Assembly: GCF_010365285.1 (NCBI RefSeq)
Contig: NZ_CP048286.1
Span: 3,607,501 to 3,671,500, forward strand
DNA: 64,000 nt
Direction: 5' to 3'
DNA from: Paenibacillus rhizovicinus
GTDB lineage: Bacteria; Bacillota; Bacilli; Paenibacillales; Paenibacillaceae
In this document: positions 38,519 through 49,433 of the stretch, piece by piece
How the letters are laid out: each line of letters opens with the position of its first letter
How positions within the stretch are numbered: position 1 is the first letter of the stretch
Notes under the pieces: model-generated
Told to the model about the DNA's origin: nothing
The model's database searches: none
The model's input: only the letters and a program-made list of their open reading frames with translations
Made by a program: the position numbers and the translations under genes

Positions 38519-40480
38519 ATGCCGAAGTTTCTGATTAAACGATGGCACGGCATGCACCATTTATGGGCATTCGTGCTGATGTTATTAATGACGATCACAC
38601 TGGCTACGTACGACTGGAAGCTGGGCGTCATCGGGCTGGTGCTGTCCGGCGCGATCGGGGTATACTCCGTGATGGCCGAGCGGGCATTCCGCCGGGATTT
38701 GAAAATGTACCTTGGCACGCTGTCTTATCGCGTGAAGAAGGCAGGCCACGAGATTATCAGCGATCTGCCGTTCGGAATCATTCTGTATAACGAAGATAAA
38801 GCGATCGAATGGCATAACGCGTTCGTGACGAACATGCTGGAGCGGGAGTCCGTCGTAGGAGAATCGTTGAACGACTTGTTCCCGACGTTATCGCAGGCGA
38901 AGGATCGCGAAGGCACGGTGGAAGCGACGATCGGCAACGCCATTTATGAGCTCCAATTCCGTTTCGACGAGCGGCTGCTGTACGTACGCGATATTACGAA
39001 GCAGTGGCAGCTGGCCAAGCGGTACGAGGAAGAGAAGATGGCGCTTGGCATCGTCATGATGGATAACCTTGAAGAAGTGACGCAGGGCATGGACGATCAG
39101 CAGCGCAGTACGCTGATGTCGAAGGCAACGGCCGAGATCACGGAGTGGGCGAATAAGTTCCATGTGTATCTGAAGCGGCTGACGTCGGATCGCTACTTGG
39201 TCATTACGGATCAGCGGACCTTGAAACAATTGGAGCTGTCGCGGTTCGTCCTGCTGGATGAGGTGCGGGAAATTACGGCGGATAACAAAATCCCAATGAC
39301 GCTCAGCATCGGCTTTGCGGCCGGCGCGGAGAGCATCGTGGAGCTGGGACATTGGGCGCAGACAAGTCTTGATTATGCCCTAGGCCGGGGCGGCGACCAG
39401 GCGGCGGTCAAGGTTGGCCAGCGCCAGTCGTTCTACGGCGGCAAGTCCAATGCCGTGGAGAAACGCACCCGCGTGCGCGCGCGCGTCGTAGCGCATGCAC
39501 TGCGCGATCTGCTGCGCGACAGCGACCGCGTCGTGATCATGGGGCACAAGATGCCGGACATGGACGCGCTTGGCGCGGCGATCGGGGTGCTCAAGGCGGC
39601 GCTGCTGTTCCAGAAAGAAGCGTATATCGTGCTGGAAGGCGTCAATCCCGCCATTCAAAAAATGGTGGAGATGCTGCGGGAAGACGAGCGCATCACCAAA
39701 CGGTTCATTACGCCGGATCAGGCGCTCGGAATCGTGGACGGCAAGACGCTGGCGGTCGTCGTCGATACCCATAAGGCGTCTATGGTGAAGGAGCCGCGTC
39801 TGCTGTCCCTGACGGACAAGATCGTCGTCGTCGACCACCATCGCCGGGGGGAAGAATTCATTACCAATGCGATTCTGGTCTATATGGAGCCGTATGCGTC
39901 ATCCACCTGCGAATTGGTTACGGAGCTGCTTCAATATATTCACGACCGGGTATTGCTGGACGTAAGGGAAGCCACTGCGCTGCTCGCGGGAATTACGGTC
40001 GATACGAAGAGCTTCTCGCTGCGCACCGGTTCGCGGACGTTCGAGGCCGCTTCGTTCCTGCGGCGCAACGGTGCCGATTCCGCGCTTATCCAGCGAATGA
40101 TGAAAGAAGATTTAACGGAGTACATCAAGAAAGCAGAAATGATCAAGCAGTCGGAGATTATTTATGATCATATCGCCATTGCCGTGACGGAGCAGGGAAG
40201 GCAATATTCCCAGCTGCTCATCGCGCAGTCGGCGGATACGCTGTTGAACATGACGGACGTCTTGGCGTCTTTCGTGATCGGCGAGCGCCCGGACGGTCTG
40301 ATCGGTATCAGTGCCCGGTCGCTTGGCCATATGAACGTACAGGTCGTTATGGAGCGCATGGGCGGCGGAGGTCACTTGACCAACGCGGCCGCGCAGCTGG
40401 AAGGCACCGTAGCGGAAGTCGCGCAGCGCTTGAAGCAAGTGCTGCAGGAAATCGATAAGGAAGAGGGGCTATTCGAATGA
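38519..40480 (+). CDS. gdpP: Cyclic-di-AMP phosphodiesterase GdpP
   Basis: 653 residues. Two N-terminal helices (about 12-50), a haem-binding-type PAS domain, a degenerate GGDEF domain (about 170-300) and the DHH/DHHA1 catalytic part. The DHH part has [17 protein letters not shown] and [16 protein letters not shown]1 has [32 protein letters not shown]. Degrades c-di-AMP to pApA, controlling potassium and osmolyte balance and cell-wall stress. Stop overlaps rplI start (ATGA). Confidence 0.96.
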   Translation: MPKFLIKRWHGMHHLWAFVLMLLMTITLATYDWKLGVIGLVLSGAIGVYSVMAERAFRRDLKMYLGTLSYRVKKAGHEIISDLPFGIILYNEDKAIEWHNAFVTNMLERESVVGESLNDLFPTLSQAKDREGTVEATIGNAIYELQFRFDERLLYVRDITKQWQLAKRYEEEKMALGIVMMDNLEEVTQGMDDQQRSTLMSKATAEITEWANKFHVYLKRLTSDRYLVITDQRTLKQLELSRFVLLDEVREITADNKIPMTLSIGFAAGAESIVELGHWAQTSLDYALGRGGDQAAVKVGQRQSFYGGKSNAVEKRTRVRARVVAHALRDLLRDSDRVVIMGHKMPDMDALGAAIGVLKAALLFQKEAYIVLEGVNPAIQKMVEMLREDERITKRFITPDQALGIVDGKTLAVVVDTHKASMVKEPRLLSLTDKIVVVDHHRRGEEFITNAILVYMEPYASSTCELVTELLQYIHDRVLLDVREATALLAGITVDTKSFSLRTGSRTFEAASFLRRNGADSALIQRMMKEDLTEYIKKAEMIKQSEIIYDHIAIAVTEQGRQYSQLLIAQSADTLLNMTDVLASFVIGERPDGLIGISARSLGHMNVQVVMERMGGGGHLTNAAAQLEGTVAEVAQRLKQVLQEIDKEEGLFE

Positions 40481-40920
40481 AGGTAATTTTTCTGCAAGAC
40501 GTAAAGGGTCAAGGCAAGAAGGGCGAGATTAAGGATCTGTCGGAAGGGTATGTACGCAACTTCCTGTTTCCTAAGAATTTGGCGAAGCCGGCTTCGGACG
40601 GCAACGTGAAGACGCTGGACGCGCAGAATGCTGCCGAGAAGCGCAAGAAAGAGCAGGAGAAGGCCGATGCGCAGGCGCTTGGCACTCGATTAGAAGCAAT
40701 GAAAATCGTCGTGAAGACGAAAGCCGGCGAAGGCGGCCGTCTGTTCGGCGCCATTACGAGCAAGCAGATCGCCGAGGCGTTAGAAGCGCTGGGCGTGAAG
40801 GTCGATAAGCGCAAAATCGAACTGGAGGAGCCGATTCGTACACTGGGCGTTACGCAAGTGGCGGTTAAGCTGCATCCTGAAGTGAAAGCGAAGCTGAGCG
40901 TCCATGCCTCGGAAGAATAA
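40477..40920 (+). CDS. rplI: 50S ribosomal protein bL9
   Basis: 147 residues. [36 protein letters not shown] is the N-terminal RNA-binding domain, then a long helix and the C-terminal domain ([19 protein letters not shown]). Overlaps gdpP by 4 bp and dnaB by 17 bp, in the conserved gdpP-rplI-dnaB order. Confidence 0.97.
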   Translation: MKVIFLQDVKGQGKKGEIKDLSEGYVRNFLFPKNLAKPASDGNVKTLDAQNAAEKRKKEQEKADAQALGTRLEAMKIVVKTKAGEGGRLFGAITSKQIAEALEALGVKVDKRKIELEEPIRTLGVTQVAVKLHPEVKAKLSVHASEE

Positions 40921-42307
40921 TAACGAAGGGGCCAGGGGAGACGCGAATGACGAGCTGATGATGTTTGACCGGATTCCGCCGCAGAACATGGAAGCGGAGC
41001 AGGCGGTGCTTGGCGCCGTTCTGCTGCAGACGGAAGCGCTCATTACGGCGATGGAACGTCTGAAGAGCGAGGACTTCTATCTGCCGTCGCATCAATTGAT
41101 CTATGATGCGATGGTGGAGCTCGGCGAAGCGAATCAGCCGATCGATCTGGTTACCCTGACTTCTTATTTACAAGACCGGCAGCAGCTCGAGGAAATCGGC
41201 GGCGTCAGCTATCTGGCCAAGCTCGGCAACGCGGTGCCGACGGCGGCGAACGTGGACTACTATGCGCAAATCGTAGAAGAGAAGTCCATGCTTCGCCGCC
41301 TTATTCGTACGGCGACGAATATCGTATCGGACGGCTATGCGGCGGCGGACGATGTCGGGTTGATGCTGAGCGACGCGGAATCGCGAATCATGGAGCTGTC
41401 GAACCGCCGTTCCAGCAACGGCTTCATCTCGATCCGGGACGTGCTGATGGAAGTCTTCGAACGAGTCGAGCACCTCTATTCGAACAAAGGCGGCGCGTCC
41501 GGCATTCCTTCCGGATTCTCGGATCTCGACAAGATGACGTCCGGCTTCCAGCGCAACGATCTTATCATCGTAGCGGCGCGTCCTTCCGTAGGGAAGACAG
41601 CCTTTGCATTGAACATCGCCCAGAACGTCGGCGTACGCGCCCGCGAGACGGTCGCGATCTTCAGTCTCGAGATGTCCGCCGCCCAGCTGGTGCAGCGGAT
41701 GATCTGCGCGGAATCGAATGTCGACGCCGGCCGAATGAGAACAGGAGAATTAGTCGGCGATGATTGGGAAAAACTAACGATGGCAATCGGTTCGCTGTCG
41801 GAGGCACAAATCTATATCGATGATACGCCAGGTATTACCGTTGCGGACATTCGCGCGAAATGCCGGCGGCTGAAGAAAGAACGCGGGCTCGGCATGATCC
41901 TGATCGACTACTTGCAGCTGATTCAAGGCCGGGGCAAAGCCGGCGAGAACCGGCAGCAGGAAGTATCCGAGATTTCGCGTACGCTGAAGCAGATCGCGCG
42001 CGAGCTTGAAGTGCCGGTCATCGCGCTGTCTCAGTTGAGCCGGGGCGTCGAGCAGCGGCAGGACAAGCGTCCGATGATGTCTGACCTTCGGGAATCCGGT
42101 TCGATCGAGCAAGATGCCGATATCGTAGCGTTCCTCTACCGGGACGACTACTACGATAAGGAATCGGAGAAGAAGAACATTATCGAGATCATCATCGCCA
42201 AGCAGCGGAATGGCCCGGTCGGCACAGTGGAGCTGGCCTTCCTGAAGAACTATAATAAGTTCGTCGGCTTGGATCGTTCGCATCAGGAACCTGGTCATGC
42301 CTCCTAG
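40904..42307 (+). CDS. dnaB: Replicative DNA helicase DnaB
   Basis: 467 residues. (This is DnaC in B. subtilis naming.) N-terminal domain [17 protein letters not shown]. RecA-like domain with [17 protein letters not shown] (Walker A, about 227), [14 protein letters not shown] and [13 protein letters not shown]. Hexameric helicase at the replication fork. The start lies inside the rplI reading frame, so no separate leader exists. Confidence 0.97.
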   Translation: MPRKNNNEGARGDANDELMMFDRIPPQNMEAEQAVLGAVLLQTEALITAMERLKSEDFYLPSHQLIYDAMVELGEANQPIDLVTLTSYLQDRQQLEEIGGVSYLAKLGNAVPTAANVDYYAQIVEEKSMLRRLIRTATNIVSDGYAAADDVGLMLSDAESRIMELSNRRSSNGFISIRDVLMEVFERVEHLYSNKGGASGIPSGFSDLDKMTSGFQRNDLIIVAARPSVGKTAFALNIAQNVGVRARETVAIFSLEMSAAQLVQRMICAESNVDAGRMRTGELVGDDWEKLTMAIGSLSEAQIYIDDTPGITVADIRAKCRRLKKERGLGMILIDYLQLIQGRGKAGENRQQEVSEISRTLKQIARELEVPVIALSQLSRGVEQRQDKRPMMSDLRESGSIEQDADIVAFLYRDDYYDKESEKKNIIEIIIAKQRNGPVGTVELAFLKNYNKFVGLDRSHQEPGHAS

Positions 42308-42331
42308 GGCGTTACGTGGACATTATATTCT

Positions 42332-42406
42332 ATTTCCGAACAATTGTAGGGGCAACCCTACAATTGTTCGCTTTTCGTTGACTTTACTGGACTAAACCAG
42401 TAAACT
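42332..42406 (+). promoter_or_regulatory. purA control region: inverted PurBoxes and sigma-A promoter
   Basis: ATTTCCGAACAAT (42332-42344) matches the Bacillus PurBox exactly. An inverted copy, ATTGTTCGCTTTT (42363-42375), differs at one defined position. The spacing is about that of PurR operators. Their inner parts also make a 13-bp hairpin with a GCAA loop (42339-42368), which could end dnaB transcripts. Next come TTGACT (42378-42383), 17 bp, and TAAACT (42401-42406). A perfect palindrome, TTTACTGG-ACTAAA-CCAGTAAA (42383-42404), fills the spacer. Confidence 0.75.
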
Positions 42407-42536
42407 AAGAATGCTGTCATTAACAAGCGGCGATGCTGCTTGCAGGCAGTCCTGCTGCTTTTACGGGCAATCTTGCTGCCGTCATCGGCAGCCATTCGAT
42501 GTGTTTGCGTGCAAAACATGTAATGGGGGTATATCC

Positions 42537-43823
42537 ATGTCAACGGTAGTTGTAGTCGGAACCCAGTGGGGAGACGAAGGCAAAGGCAAAATCACCGACT
42601 TTTTGGCGGACGGCGCCGATGTTGTAGCCCGGTATCAAGGGGGCAATAACGCAGGCCACACCATCATGATCGGTAACAAGAAATATAAGCTCACTATGAT
42701 CCCATCCGGTATTTTTAATGAAAATAAAGTATGCGTTATCGGCAACGGCATGGTCATCAATCCAGCTGCCCTTATCGATGAAATCAATTATATACATGAA
42801 CACGGCTTTTCGTCGGAGAACCTGAAGATCAGTGACCGCGCGCATCTAATCATGCCGTATCACCTGGTTCTGGACGGGTTGGAAGAAGATCGCAAGGGCG
42901 ATAGCAAGATCGGCACGACCCGCAAAGGCATCGGTCCTTGCTACATGGACAAAGCGGCGCGTAACGGTATTCGCGTTGCCGATCTGCTGGACGCTGAAGA
43001 ATTCGAGTCCAAGCTGCGCCGCCTTATCGTCGAGAAGAACCAAGTCATCGAGCAAGTGTATGGCGGAGAGAAGCTGGATGCGGATGAAATCCTCGGCCAG
43101 TACCTCGGTTATGCGGAAACGCTTCGTCCGTACGTAACGGATACGTCCGTTGTGTTGAACGATGCAATCGACAGCAACAAGCGCGTTCTGTTCGAAGGCG
43201 CCCAAGGCGTTATGCTCGACATCGACCAAGGCACGTACCCGTACGTAACATCGTCCAACCCGACCGCGGGCGGCGTATGTATCGGTTCGGGCGTCGGCCC
43301 TTCGAAGATTCAACAAGTCATCGGCGTTGCGAAAGCCTACACGACTCGCGTCGGCGACGGTCCTTTCCCGACTGAGCTGAGCAACGAAACCGGCGATTGG
43401 ATCCGCGAGAAAGGCCATGAGTACGGCACGGTTACTGGCCGTCCGCGCCGTGTCGGCTGGTTCGACACGGTTGTCGTCCGCCATGCGCGCCGCGTCAGCG
43501 GCATCACGGGCTTGTCCCTGAACTCGCTTGACGTGCTGTCCGGTCTCGAAACGGTTAAGATCTGCACAGGCTACAAGCTGCGCGGCGAAATCATCGAGCA
43601 CTATCCAGCAAGCTTGAAGCTGATCTCCGAATGCGAAGCCGTATACGAGGAGCTTCCAGGCTGGAGCGAAGATATTTCGAACGCGAAGACGCTGGCTGAT
43701 CTGCCGGAGAATACGCGCCGCTACGTGGAACGCGTCTCCGAGCTGACGGGCATTCCGATCGCGATCTTCTCTGTCGGGCGCAACCGCGAGCAGACCAATC
43801 CGGTCGCACCGATTTACTTGTAA
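42537..43823 (+). CDS. purA: Adenylosuccinate synthetase
   Basis: 428 residues from the ATG at 42537; the open frame extends upstream without support. Makes adenylosuccinate from IMP, aspartate and GTP in AMP synthesis. [46 protein letters not shown] and the C-terminal [10 protein letters not shown] are diagnostic. The leader (42413-42536) contains a GCTGCCG-TCAT-CGGCAGC hairpin. Upstream PurR-type operator indicates purine control. Confidence 0.97.
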   Translation: MSTVVVVGTQWGDEGKGKITDFLADGADVVARYQGGNNAGHTIMIGNKKYKLTMIPSGIFNENKVCVIGNGMVINPAALIDEINYIHEHGFSSENLKISDRAHLIMPYHLVLDGLEEDRKGDSKIGTTRKGIGPCYMDKAARNGIRVADLLDAEEFESKLRRLIVEKNQVIEQVYGGEKLDADEILGQYLGYAETLRPYVTDTSVVLNDAIDSNKRVLFEGAQGVMLDIDQGTYPYVTSSNPTAGGVCIGSGVGPSKIQQVIGVAKAYTTRVGDGPFPTELSNETGDWIREKGHEYGTVTGRPRRVGWFDTVVVRHARRVSGITGLSLNSLDVLSGLETVKICTGYKLRGEIIEHYPASLKLISECEAVYEELPGWSEDISNAKTLADLPENTRRYVERVSELTGIPIAIFSVGRNREQTNPVAPIYL

Positions 43824-43840
43824 GTTCCAACTGTTGATGA

Positions 43841-43876
43841 AGAGGATGGCGAGCAATCGCCGTCCTCTTTCTTTTT
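43841..43876 (+). terminator. Terminator of purA
   Basis: AGAGGATGGCG / CGCCGTCCTCT stem (one T-G wobble), followed by TTTCTTTTT. Confidence 0.88.
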
Positions 43877-44041
43877 GCGCGGAGAGTGAATGCTTCGTCC
43901 GGCCGCTGCCCATACTAAGAAGTATGGGCGAAATGCCCTTGCCAATCTAGTCGCCCGAGCTGACTAGTTTGCATTTGCTCTGAGAGACGCAAGTGCAGCA
44001 TTCAGCTATTGATAGGCGGCAGCAGCAAAGGGTGATAGAGA

Positions 44042-44857
44042 ATGTGGAAGATTACAGGGAAAGTAGCGGCGGCCGTCGGGAAACTCGTCGCAGCGGCACT
44101 GCTGATTAGCTTTCTGTCGATCTGGACGACCGGTTATGTCGTGAACAGTTACGTGGAGACGCTGCTGAAGCAGTTTCATATTCCGCTGGAGGAGCAGCCT
44201 TTCGCGCTCAGCGGGTTATGGGGCGAGATGTGGGGCGCCGATCCGGGCGCGAAGGATGTCGCGAAATCGAACACTGCGGATTCGTCGACAGGGAAGGACG
44301 GCACGTCCGGAGCAAACGCCGATTCGAAGGACTCGGATCAGACGTCTTCGGACTCGGGCAGCGGACATGACACAAGCGCGAACGCAGGCAGCGATGACAC
44401 GGCGCCGTCCGGCAGTTCGACTGACAGTCAGGGAACGGCATCGACCGGAGGCGACAATCATGGAAGCGGGAACGGCCAAGATGCGGTGGATGCTTTCGGC
44501 GATCTGCCTGAAGGACAGATCAGCGATATCGGCGGCGGAACTGGGCCGAAGGGCAATAGCGCGGCTGCAGGGCAGGAGAGCGGCGCAGGGACGAACGCAA
44601 GCGGTTCGTCGAAGGATGAAGTCGCGATGTCGACGGACGATATTAATGCGGCCAAGTCGCAAATAAGCCAAGCGGACAAGGATCAGCTGTTCAATGTCAT
44701 GATCAAGAAACTGCCCGTGGATGCGTGGCAGCAGATCTCGAAACTAATGGAAGACGGGCTGACGACGGAGGAAATGACGCAGGTAAATCAGTTGATGGCG
44801 CAGTATTTGGACCGTGACGAATACGATCAGATGTCGTCGATTCTGAGCAAATATTAA
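44042..44857 (+). CDS. Membrane-anchored protein with low-complexity linker, not recognised
   Basis: 271 residues. A hydrophobic N-terminal segment (about 11-31) is followed by a long Ser/Asp/Gly/Thr-rich stretch (about 70-195) with low sequence complexity. A compact C-terminal helical region has KDQLFNVMIKKLPVDAWQQISKLMEDGL and MAQYLDRDEYDQMSSILSKY. The helical end looks conserved and could be a protein-interaction part carried on a flexible extracytoplasmic stalk. No family name is offered. GGTGATAGAGA precedes the ATG. Located between purA and the M23 peptidase. Confidence 0.75.
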   Translation: MWKITGKVAAAVGKLVAAALLISFLSIWTTGYVVNSYVETLLKQFHIPLEEQPFALSGLWGEMWGADPGAKDVAKSNTADSSTGKDGTSGANADSKDSDQTSSDSGSGHDTSANAGSDDTAPSGSSTDSQGTASTGGDNHGSGNGQDAVDAFGDLPEGQISDIGGGTGPKGNSAAAGQESGAGTNASGSSKDEVAMSTDDINAAKSQISQADKDQLFNVMIKKLPVDAWQQISKLMEDGLTTEEMTQVNQLMAQYLDRDEYDQMSSILSKY

Positions 44858-44990
44858 TGTGGGGTAAAAGGCCGTTTGGTTGAACCTGCCTAGCGCGTTA
44901 TGATACAGTAGAAATCGTGACTGGCGATGTAGAATTATCATTGTCGGAAGCGCTCATTCTAAGGCAACATAACGCGAAAAGGAGACGATC

Positions 44991-46514
44991 ATGACCTTTT
45001 TTACGGACAAGGGTCGATTCCGAAAGTTGTGGAATACATTCCGACAGACTTTTCGGCGCGTAACCCCCAATCAAAGCCATTCGCAACTAGACATAGACAA
45101 TCCAGCAGCCAAACGCCTGCTGCGCAAGAAACCGCTTCTGCTTGCAGGAGGCGCAGCCGCCGTGCTTGTCATCGCCGGTTTAAGCGGAACGCATTACGTG
45201 AAGGCGCACACCGTGGAATATCTCGAGGTGTATCAGAACGGCAATCTGGTCGGCGAAGTCAGCTCTAAGGAGCAAGTGGCAGAGTTGATCAGCAACGTAC
45301 AGAAGAAACTTGATTCGGGCAACGCAGGCCTACATATGGTGCTTGAGACCGGTACGATCACATATGGGGATAAAAGCGCTTACAACGCGCAGCCGAAAAC
45401 GGCGGCAACGCTGGAGAAGCTCGAGGGACTGTTCGCTTCCCACGCGACAGGCGTCGCACTGGTCGTTGACGGCAAGCAAGTCGGCGTCGTCAAGGACAAA
45501 GCGACGGCCGATTCGCTGCTGAATCGGGTGCAAGGCAAATACGCGCCTAAGACCAAAACGGCGAAGACGGAAGTTACGGCGCTGGCTTACTCGGCCGACG
45601 GCAGCGTGAAGTCGAAGACGGCGCTGAAATCGGTGAAATTCGTCGAGAAGATCGGAACGAGCGCTAAGGACGTTCAGCCGCAAGACATTGCCGATCCGGA
45701 GCAGCTGTATTTGCAGCTCATTAAAGGGACCGTCAAGCCGAAGTCGTATACCGTTCAGGACGGCGACTGCGTAGGCTGTATCGCCCAGAAGTTCAATATC
45801 TCGCCGCAGGTGATTTACGAACGCAATACATGGATCAAAGACGATATGATTAAGGTCGGCGACGTGCTCGATCTGACCGTACTGCAGCCGGAAGTGACTG
45901 TCGAGACGGTCGAGAACGTAACGGAAACGGAATCGATCGAACCGAAAACGGTCTATCAGAAGAACAGCAATATGAAATCGGGCGAGCAGAAGGTCATCCG
46001 CGAAGGACAGAGCGGCAAGAAGCAGCTCGTTTATCGATTAGTGAAGCAGAACGGCTACCTGATGAGCGAAGAGCTGATCAGCGAAGTCGTGCTCGAGCCT
46101 TCGGTTCCGGCAATCATCATGAAGGGCACGAAGGTGAACCTTGCCGAGGGCACCGGACAATTCGCTTGGCCGGTAACCAGCCATCGCCTGACCAGTTTCT
46201 TCGGAATGCGTTGGGGCGCGCTGCATCGCGGTCTCGATATGGTCGGCGGCCATAACATCATGGCAGCGGACAACGGGGTCGTTACGTTTGTCGGAACGCG
46301 CCCGGGGCTTGGCAACTGCATCATCATCGACCATAAGAACGGATATGAAACGTGGTACGGGCACTTGAGCAAGATACAGGTGAAGAAAGGCCAGACCGTG
46401 AGCCAGGGTTCGTATATCGGCATCATGGGCAATACGGGGCACTCTTTCGGCACGCATTTGCATTTCGAAATTCATAAGAACGGCGCGTTGCAAAACCCGC
46501 TTAAATATCTATAA
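44991..46514 (+). CDS. M23 peptidase with LysM and G5 domains
   Basis: 507 residues. Cytoplasmic basic N-terminus, membrane helix near 50-66, LysM near 245-295, G5-like domain near 300-385 and a C-terminal M23 (LytM) metallopeptidase. In the latter HRGLDMVG, WYGHLSKIQV and GTHLHFEIH supply the zinc ligands. Probably cleaves peptidoglycan cross-bridges. The LysM contains an unusual DCVGC motif (two cysteines). Lies just upstream of walRK, whose products control cell-wall hydrolases. Confidence 0.92.
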   Translation: MTFFTDKGRFRKLWNTFRQTFRRVTPNQSHSQLDIDNPAAKRLLRKKPLLLAGGAAAVLVIAGLSGTHYVKAHTVEYLEVYQNGNLVGEVSSKEQVAELISNVQKKLDSGNAGLHMVLETGTITYGDKSAYNAQPKTAATLEKLEGLFASHATGVALVVDGKQVGVVKDKATADSLLNRVQGKYAPKTKTAKTEVTALAYSADGSVKSKTALKSVKFVEKIGTSAKDVQPQDIADPEQLYLQLIKGTVKPKSYTVQDGDCVGCIAQKFNISPQVIYERNTWIKDDMIKVGDVLDLTVLQPEVTVETVENVTETESIEPKTVYQKNSNMKSGEQKVIREGQSGKKQLVYRLVKQNGYLMSEELISEVVLEPSVPAIIMKGTKVNLAEGTGQFAWPVTSHRLTSFFGMRWGALHRGLDMVGGHNIMAADNGVVTFVGTRPGLGNCIIIDHKNGYETWYGHLSKIQVKKGQTVSQGSYIGIMGNTGHSFGTHLHFEIHKNGALQNPLKYL

Positions 46515-46533
46515 TCAGGCGTTGCCTGAAACG

Positions 46534-46571
46534 AAACACCGTCCGGCCCATGAGGCTGCGGCGGTGTTTTT
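46534..46571 (+). terminator. Terminator of the M23 peptidase gene
   Basis: AAACACCG / CGGTGTTT outer stem with further internal pairing, followed by T residues. Confidence 0.72.
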
Positions 46572-46719
46572 GCATACAGCGGGCCGCGTGGGCGGAATAA
46601 GCGCGAATTCGCCCTTATTCGCCTAAATCTCCCCTGATATGAGGGAACTTTCATTGGGAACACGCAGGGCTACTATGGTAGAATATAAGGAGATTGCTTA
46701 AGCGACAGGCGGTGTAGCG

Positions 46720-47478
46720 ATGCACGGAAAAATATTAGTGGTCGATGATGAACAACCGATTGCGGACATTATAAAATTCAACCTCGAGAAGGAAGGCTAT
46801 CAGGTTATCTGCGCCTTTGACGGCGGAGAGGCCGTGCGGCTGGCTTTCGAGGAACTACCCGATTTGATTCTGCTCGATCTGATGCTTCCCGTGAAGGACG
46901 GCATGGATGTGTGCCGCGAAGTGCGCACACGGCTGCAGACACCGATCATCATGCTGACGGCGAAGGATACGGAATTGGACAAAGTACTGGGCCTCGAGCT
47001 CGGCGCGGACGATTATGTAACCAAACCGTTCGGCACGCGCGAGCTGCTTGCGCGGGTGAAAGCGCATTTACGGCGAACGAAGAACGAAGCGGCCGCTCCG
47101 GCCGCCGCGGGCAGCGTTGCAGGCGCGGATGCGCCATCGGCTGCGGACAAGCAGGGATTGGCGATTTTCAATTTGTTTATCGATACGGACATGTACGTGG
47201 TGTACAAGGATAACGAACCGCTGGACTTGACCCATCGCGAGTATGAACTCGTGTATTACCTGGCCCGCAACTGCGGCAAGGTGATGACGCGCGAGCATTT
47301 GCTGCAGGCGGTCTGGGGATTCGAATATTTCGGCGATGTCCGTACCGTGGACGTGACGATTCGGCGGCTTCGCGAGAAGATCGAGGACGATCCGAGCCGC
47401 CCGGAGTATATTTTGACGCGCCGGGGCTTGGGGTATCTCATGCGTAATCCGAAATCCGGAGGTTTCAGCTTCGGATGA
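46720..47478 (+). CDS. walR: Response regulator WalR (YycF)
   Basis: 252 residues. The receiver begins [24 protein letters not shown], with phospho-Asp in [13 protein letters not shown] (about residue 53). An OmpR-type winged helix ends [36 protein letters not shown]. Slightly longer than usual because of an Ala/Gly-rich linker (about 126-145). Master regulator of cell-wall turnover. Stop overlaps walK (ATGA). Confidence 0.96.
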   Translation: MHGKILVVDDEQPIADIIKFNLEKEGYQVICAFDGGEAVRLAFEELPDLILLDLMLPVKDGMDVCREVRTRLQTPIIMLTAKDTELDKVLGLELGADDYVTKPFGTRELLARVKAHLRRTKNEAAAPAAAGSVAGADAPSAADKQGLAIFNLFIDTDMYVVYKDNEPLDLTHREYELVYYLARNCGKVMTREHLLQAVWGFEYFGDVRTVDVTIRRLREKIEDDPSRPEYILTRRGLGYLMRNPKSGGFSFG

Positions 47479-49433
47479 ACGGGGGCATTCGCTTTTTCCG
47501 GACCATTCAAGTAAAGCTGATTATTATCTACGTGCTGCTGATCTTAATTGCGATGCAGCTGATCGGCGTGTATTTCATCAGTACGATGAAAACCTCGCTG
47601 ACGTCGACGTTTACGAACAACCTGAACGAGCAGGCGAACTTGCTGTCGGAGATCGCGGGGCAGACGCTGTCGAGCCAGCCGGAGAAGCCGGGCAATCCCG
47701 GCGACCAGACCCGGGAGGAATATCTCGGATTGCTGGTCAGCAACCTGTTCAGCATCAGCGAAGCGGAGATCCAAGTGATGGACGCGAGCGGCAAGGTGCT
47801 GGCGACTTCTTCGCAGTCCCATCAATCCTATATCGGGAAGAAGAATACGTCGCTGGCGGTCAGCCGCGCGCTGCAGGGCGTTCGGGACAATGAAGAAGAT
47901 ATCATCGACGAGGACGGCGTGCGCAAGAAAATCATTGCCAAGCCGGTCGTCTATAGCGATAAAATCGTGGGCGCGGTCTATTTGGTCGCCTCGATGAAGG
48001 ATTTGTACCGGACGGTGGACCGGATTAACCGGATCTTCATGTCCGGGATGCTGTTCGCGCTCGGTCTGACCGGCGTGCTCGGCATTCTGCTCGCGCATAC
48101 GATTACGAATCCGATCAAAGCGCTGACGAGGCAAGCGGCCGGCGTGGCGGAAGGACGCTTCGACCAGCAGGTGCCGGTGCTCGGCGATGACGAGATCGGC
48201 CGGCTCTCCGAAGTGTTCAATAACATGACGATGCGGCTTCGGGACGCGCTTTCGGCCAACGAGGAGGAGAAAGAGAAGCTCGCCTCGATCCTGGCCAACA
48301 TGAGCGACGGCGTCGTCGCGGCGGATGAGCGCGGATACGTGATCGTTTCCAACCGCCGGGCGCTGGAGATGCTGCGCAGGGACGATTGCGAAGGCGTAAA
48401 GCTCAGCGAGCTGTTCAACATGGAGGATACGCTGTCGGCGCTGCCGAAAGGCAACGATCAGCAGGCGGTCCTCTATCATACGCAGCCCGAAGGCGAGGAG
48501 GACGAGCTGATGCGCGTGACGCTGACGCCGATCCATCGCCGGGAGCATGGCATTTCAGGCACGATCGCGGTGCTGCAGGATATTACGGAGCAGGAACGGC
48601 TGGAGCAATCGCGGCGGGAGTTCGTTGCCAACGTATCGCATGAGCTGCGCACGCCGCTCACGACGATCAAGAGCTATGCGGAGGCGCTGGACGAAGGCGC
48701 GATGGACGAGCGGGAGCTCGGACAGCGGTTCGTCGGCGTCATCCGCAACGAGACGGAACGTATGATTCGGCTCGTAACCGACTTGCTGCATCTATCGCGG
48801 CTGGATTCCAATCAAGCTCCACTGCGCAGGCAGCAGACGAATATGCCCGAAATGCTGGAGGAAGTGGCGGACCGCTTCTCCTTCCAGATGCGCAAGAAAT
48901 CGATTCGCGCTTCTGTCCGCGTCGAGGACGACATTACGACGGTCTGGCTCGACCGCGATCAGATCGACCAGGTGCTTGATAATCTCGTATCCAATGCGAT
49001 CAAATACACGCTGGACGGCGGGCGGATCGAGATCACGGCGCGCAGGATGCATGCCCGAGCAGCAGGAAGCATGCCCGAGCAGTCGGATGCATACCCGAGC
49101 AGTGAGCGGAGCTCACGACCAGGGCGAACGGAGTTCGCGACCAGGGCCAGCGAATCTGGCGACCAGGGCAGGCAGGAGCCGTCTTCGATCGCGATCAGCG
49201 TGAAGGATACCGGCATCGGCATTCCGAAGCGGGATCTGGGGCGCATCTTCGACCGGTTCTACCGGGTGGATAAAGCCCGCTCGCGGAGCATGGGCGGCAC
49301 GGGTCTCGGGCTTTCCATTGCCCGGGAAATCGTAAAAGCCCACGGCGGCTCCATCGCGCTCGATTCCGAGCTGAACGAAGGCACGACGGTTACGGTCGTG
49401 CTGCCTCTGTTAACCGGAGGTGAGACGTCATGA
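47475..49433 (+). CDS. walK: Sensor histidine kinase WalK (YycG) with an in-frame repeat insertion
   Basis: 652 residues. Two membrane helices (about 13-33 and 180-202) flank an extracellular PAS/Cache-like domain. Then come HAMP ([20 protein letters not shown]), a PAS domain, HisKA with [22 protein letters not shown] and HATPase with [14 protein letters not shown] and [20 protein letters not shown]. Between the N-box and the DTGIG motif there are about 42 extra residues (about 523-564, Ser/Arg/Gly/Glu-rich). They are encoded by a 126-bp A-A-A-B-B-B repeat (49043-49168). Senses cell-wall state and lipid II metabolism with WalH and WalI. Confidence 0.96.
   Translation: MNGGIRFFRTIQVKLIIIYVLLILIAMQLIGVYFISTMKTSLTSTFTNNLNEQANLLSEIAGQTLSSQPEKPGNPGDQTREEYLGLLVSNLFSISEAEIQVMDASGKVLATSSQSHQSYIGKKNTSLAVSRALQGVRDNEEDIIDEDGVRKKIIAKPVVYSDKIVGAVYLVASMKDLYRTVDRINRIFMSGMLFALGLTGVLGILLAHTITNPIKALTRQAAGVAEGRFDQQVPVLGDDEIGRLSEVFNNMTMRLRDALSANEEEKEKLASILANMSDGVVAADERGYVIVSNRRALEMLRRDDCEGVKLSELFNMEDTLSALPKGNDQQAVLYHTQPEGEEDELMRVTLTPIHRREHGISGTIAVLQDITEQERLEQSRREFVANVSHELRTPLTTIKSYAEALDEGAMDERELGQRFVGVIRNETERMIRLVTDLLHLSRLDSNQAPLRRQQTNMPEMLEEVADRFSFQMRKKSIRASVRVEDDITTVWLDRDQIDQVLDNLVSNAIKYTLDGGRIEITARRMHARAAGSMPEQSDAYPSSERSSRPGRTEFATRASESGDQGRQEPSSIAISVKDTGIGIPKRDLGRIFDRFYRVDKARSRSMGGTGLGLSIAREIVKAHGGSIALDSELNEGTTVTVVLPLLTGGETS
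49043..49168 (+). repeat. Modular hairpin repeat, A-A-A-B-B-B, inside walK
   Basis: Three 20-bp A modules (49043, 49063, 49083) share a core (T/A)GCAT(G/A)CCCGAGCAG. Three 22-bp B modules (49103, 49125, 49147) have different self-complementary arms (TGAGC-GGA-GCTCA, CGAAC-GGA-GTTCG, CCAG-CGAAT-CTGG), each followed by CGACCAGGG. Total 126 bp, exactly 42 codons. Same modules as before gyrB. Confidence 0.92.

Noticed and set aside
42339-42368. Plain terminator after dnaB
   Set aside because: The hairpin is real, but its outer parts are PurBoxes and no proper T-run follows; treated mainly as the purA operator.
42846-43913. 355-codon open frame opposite purA
   Set aside because: Antisense shadow of purA.
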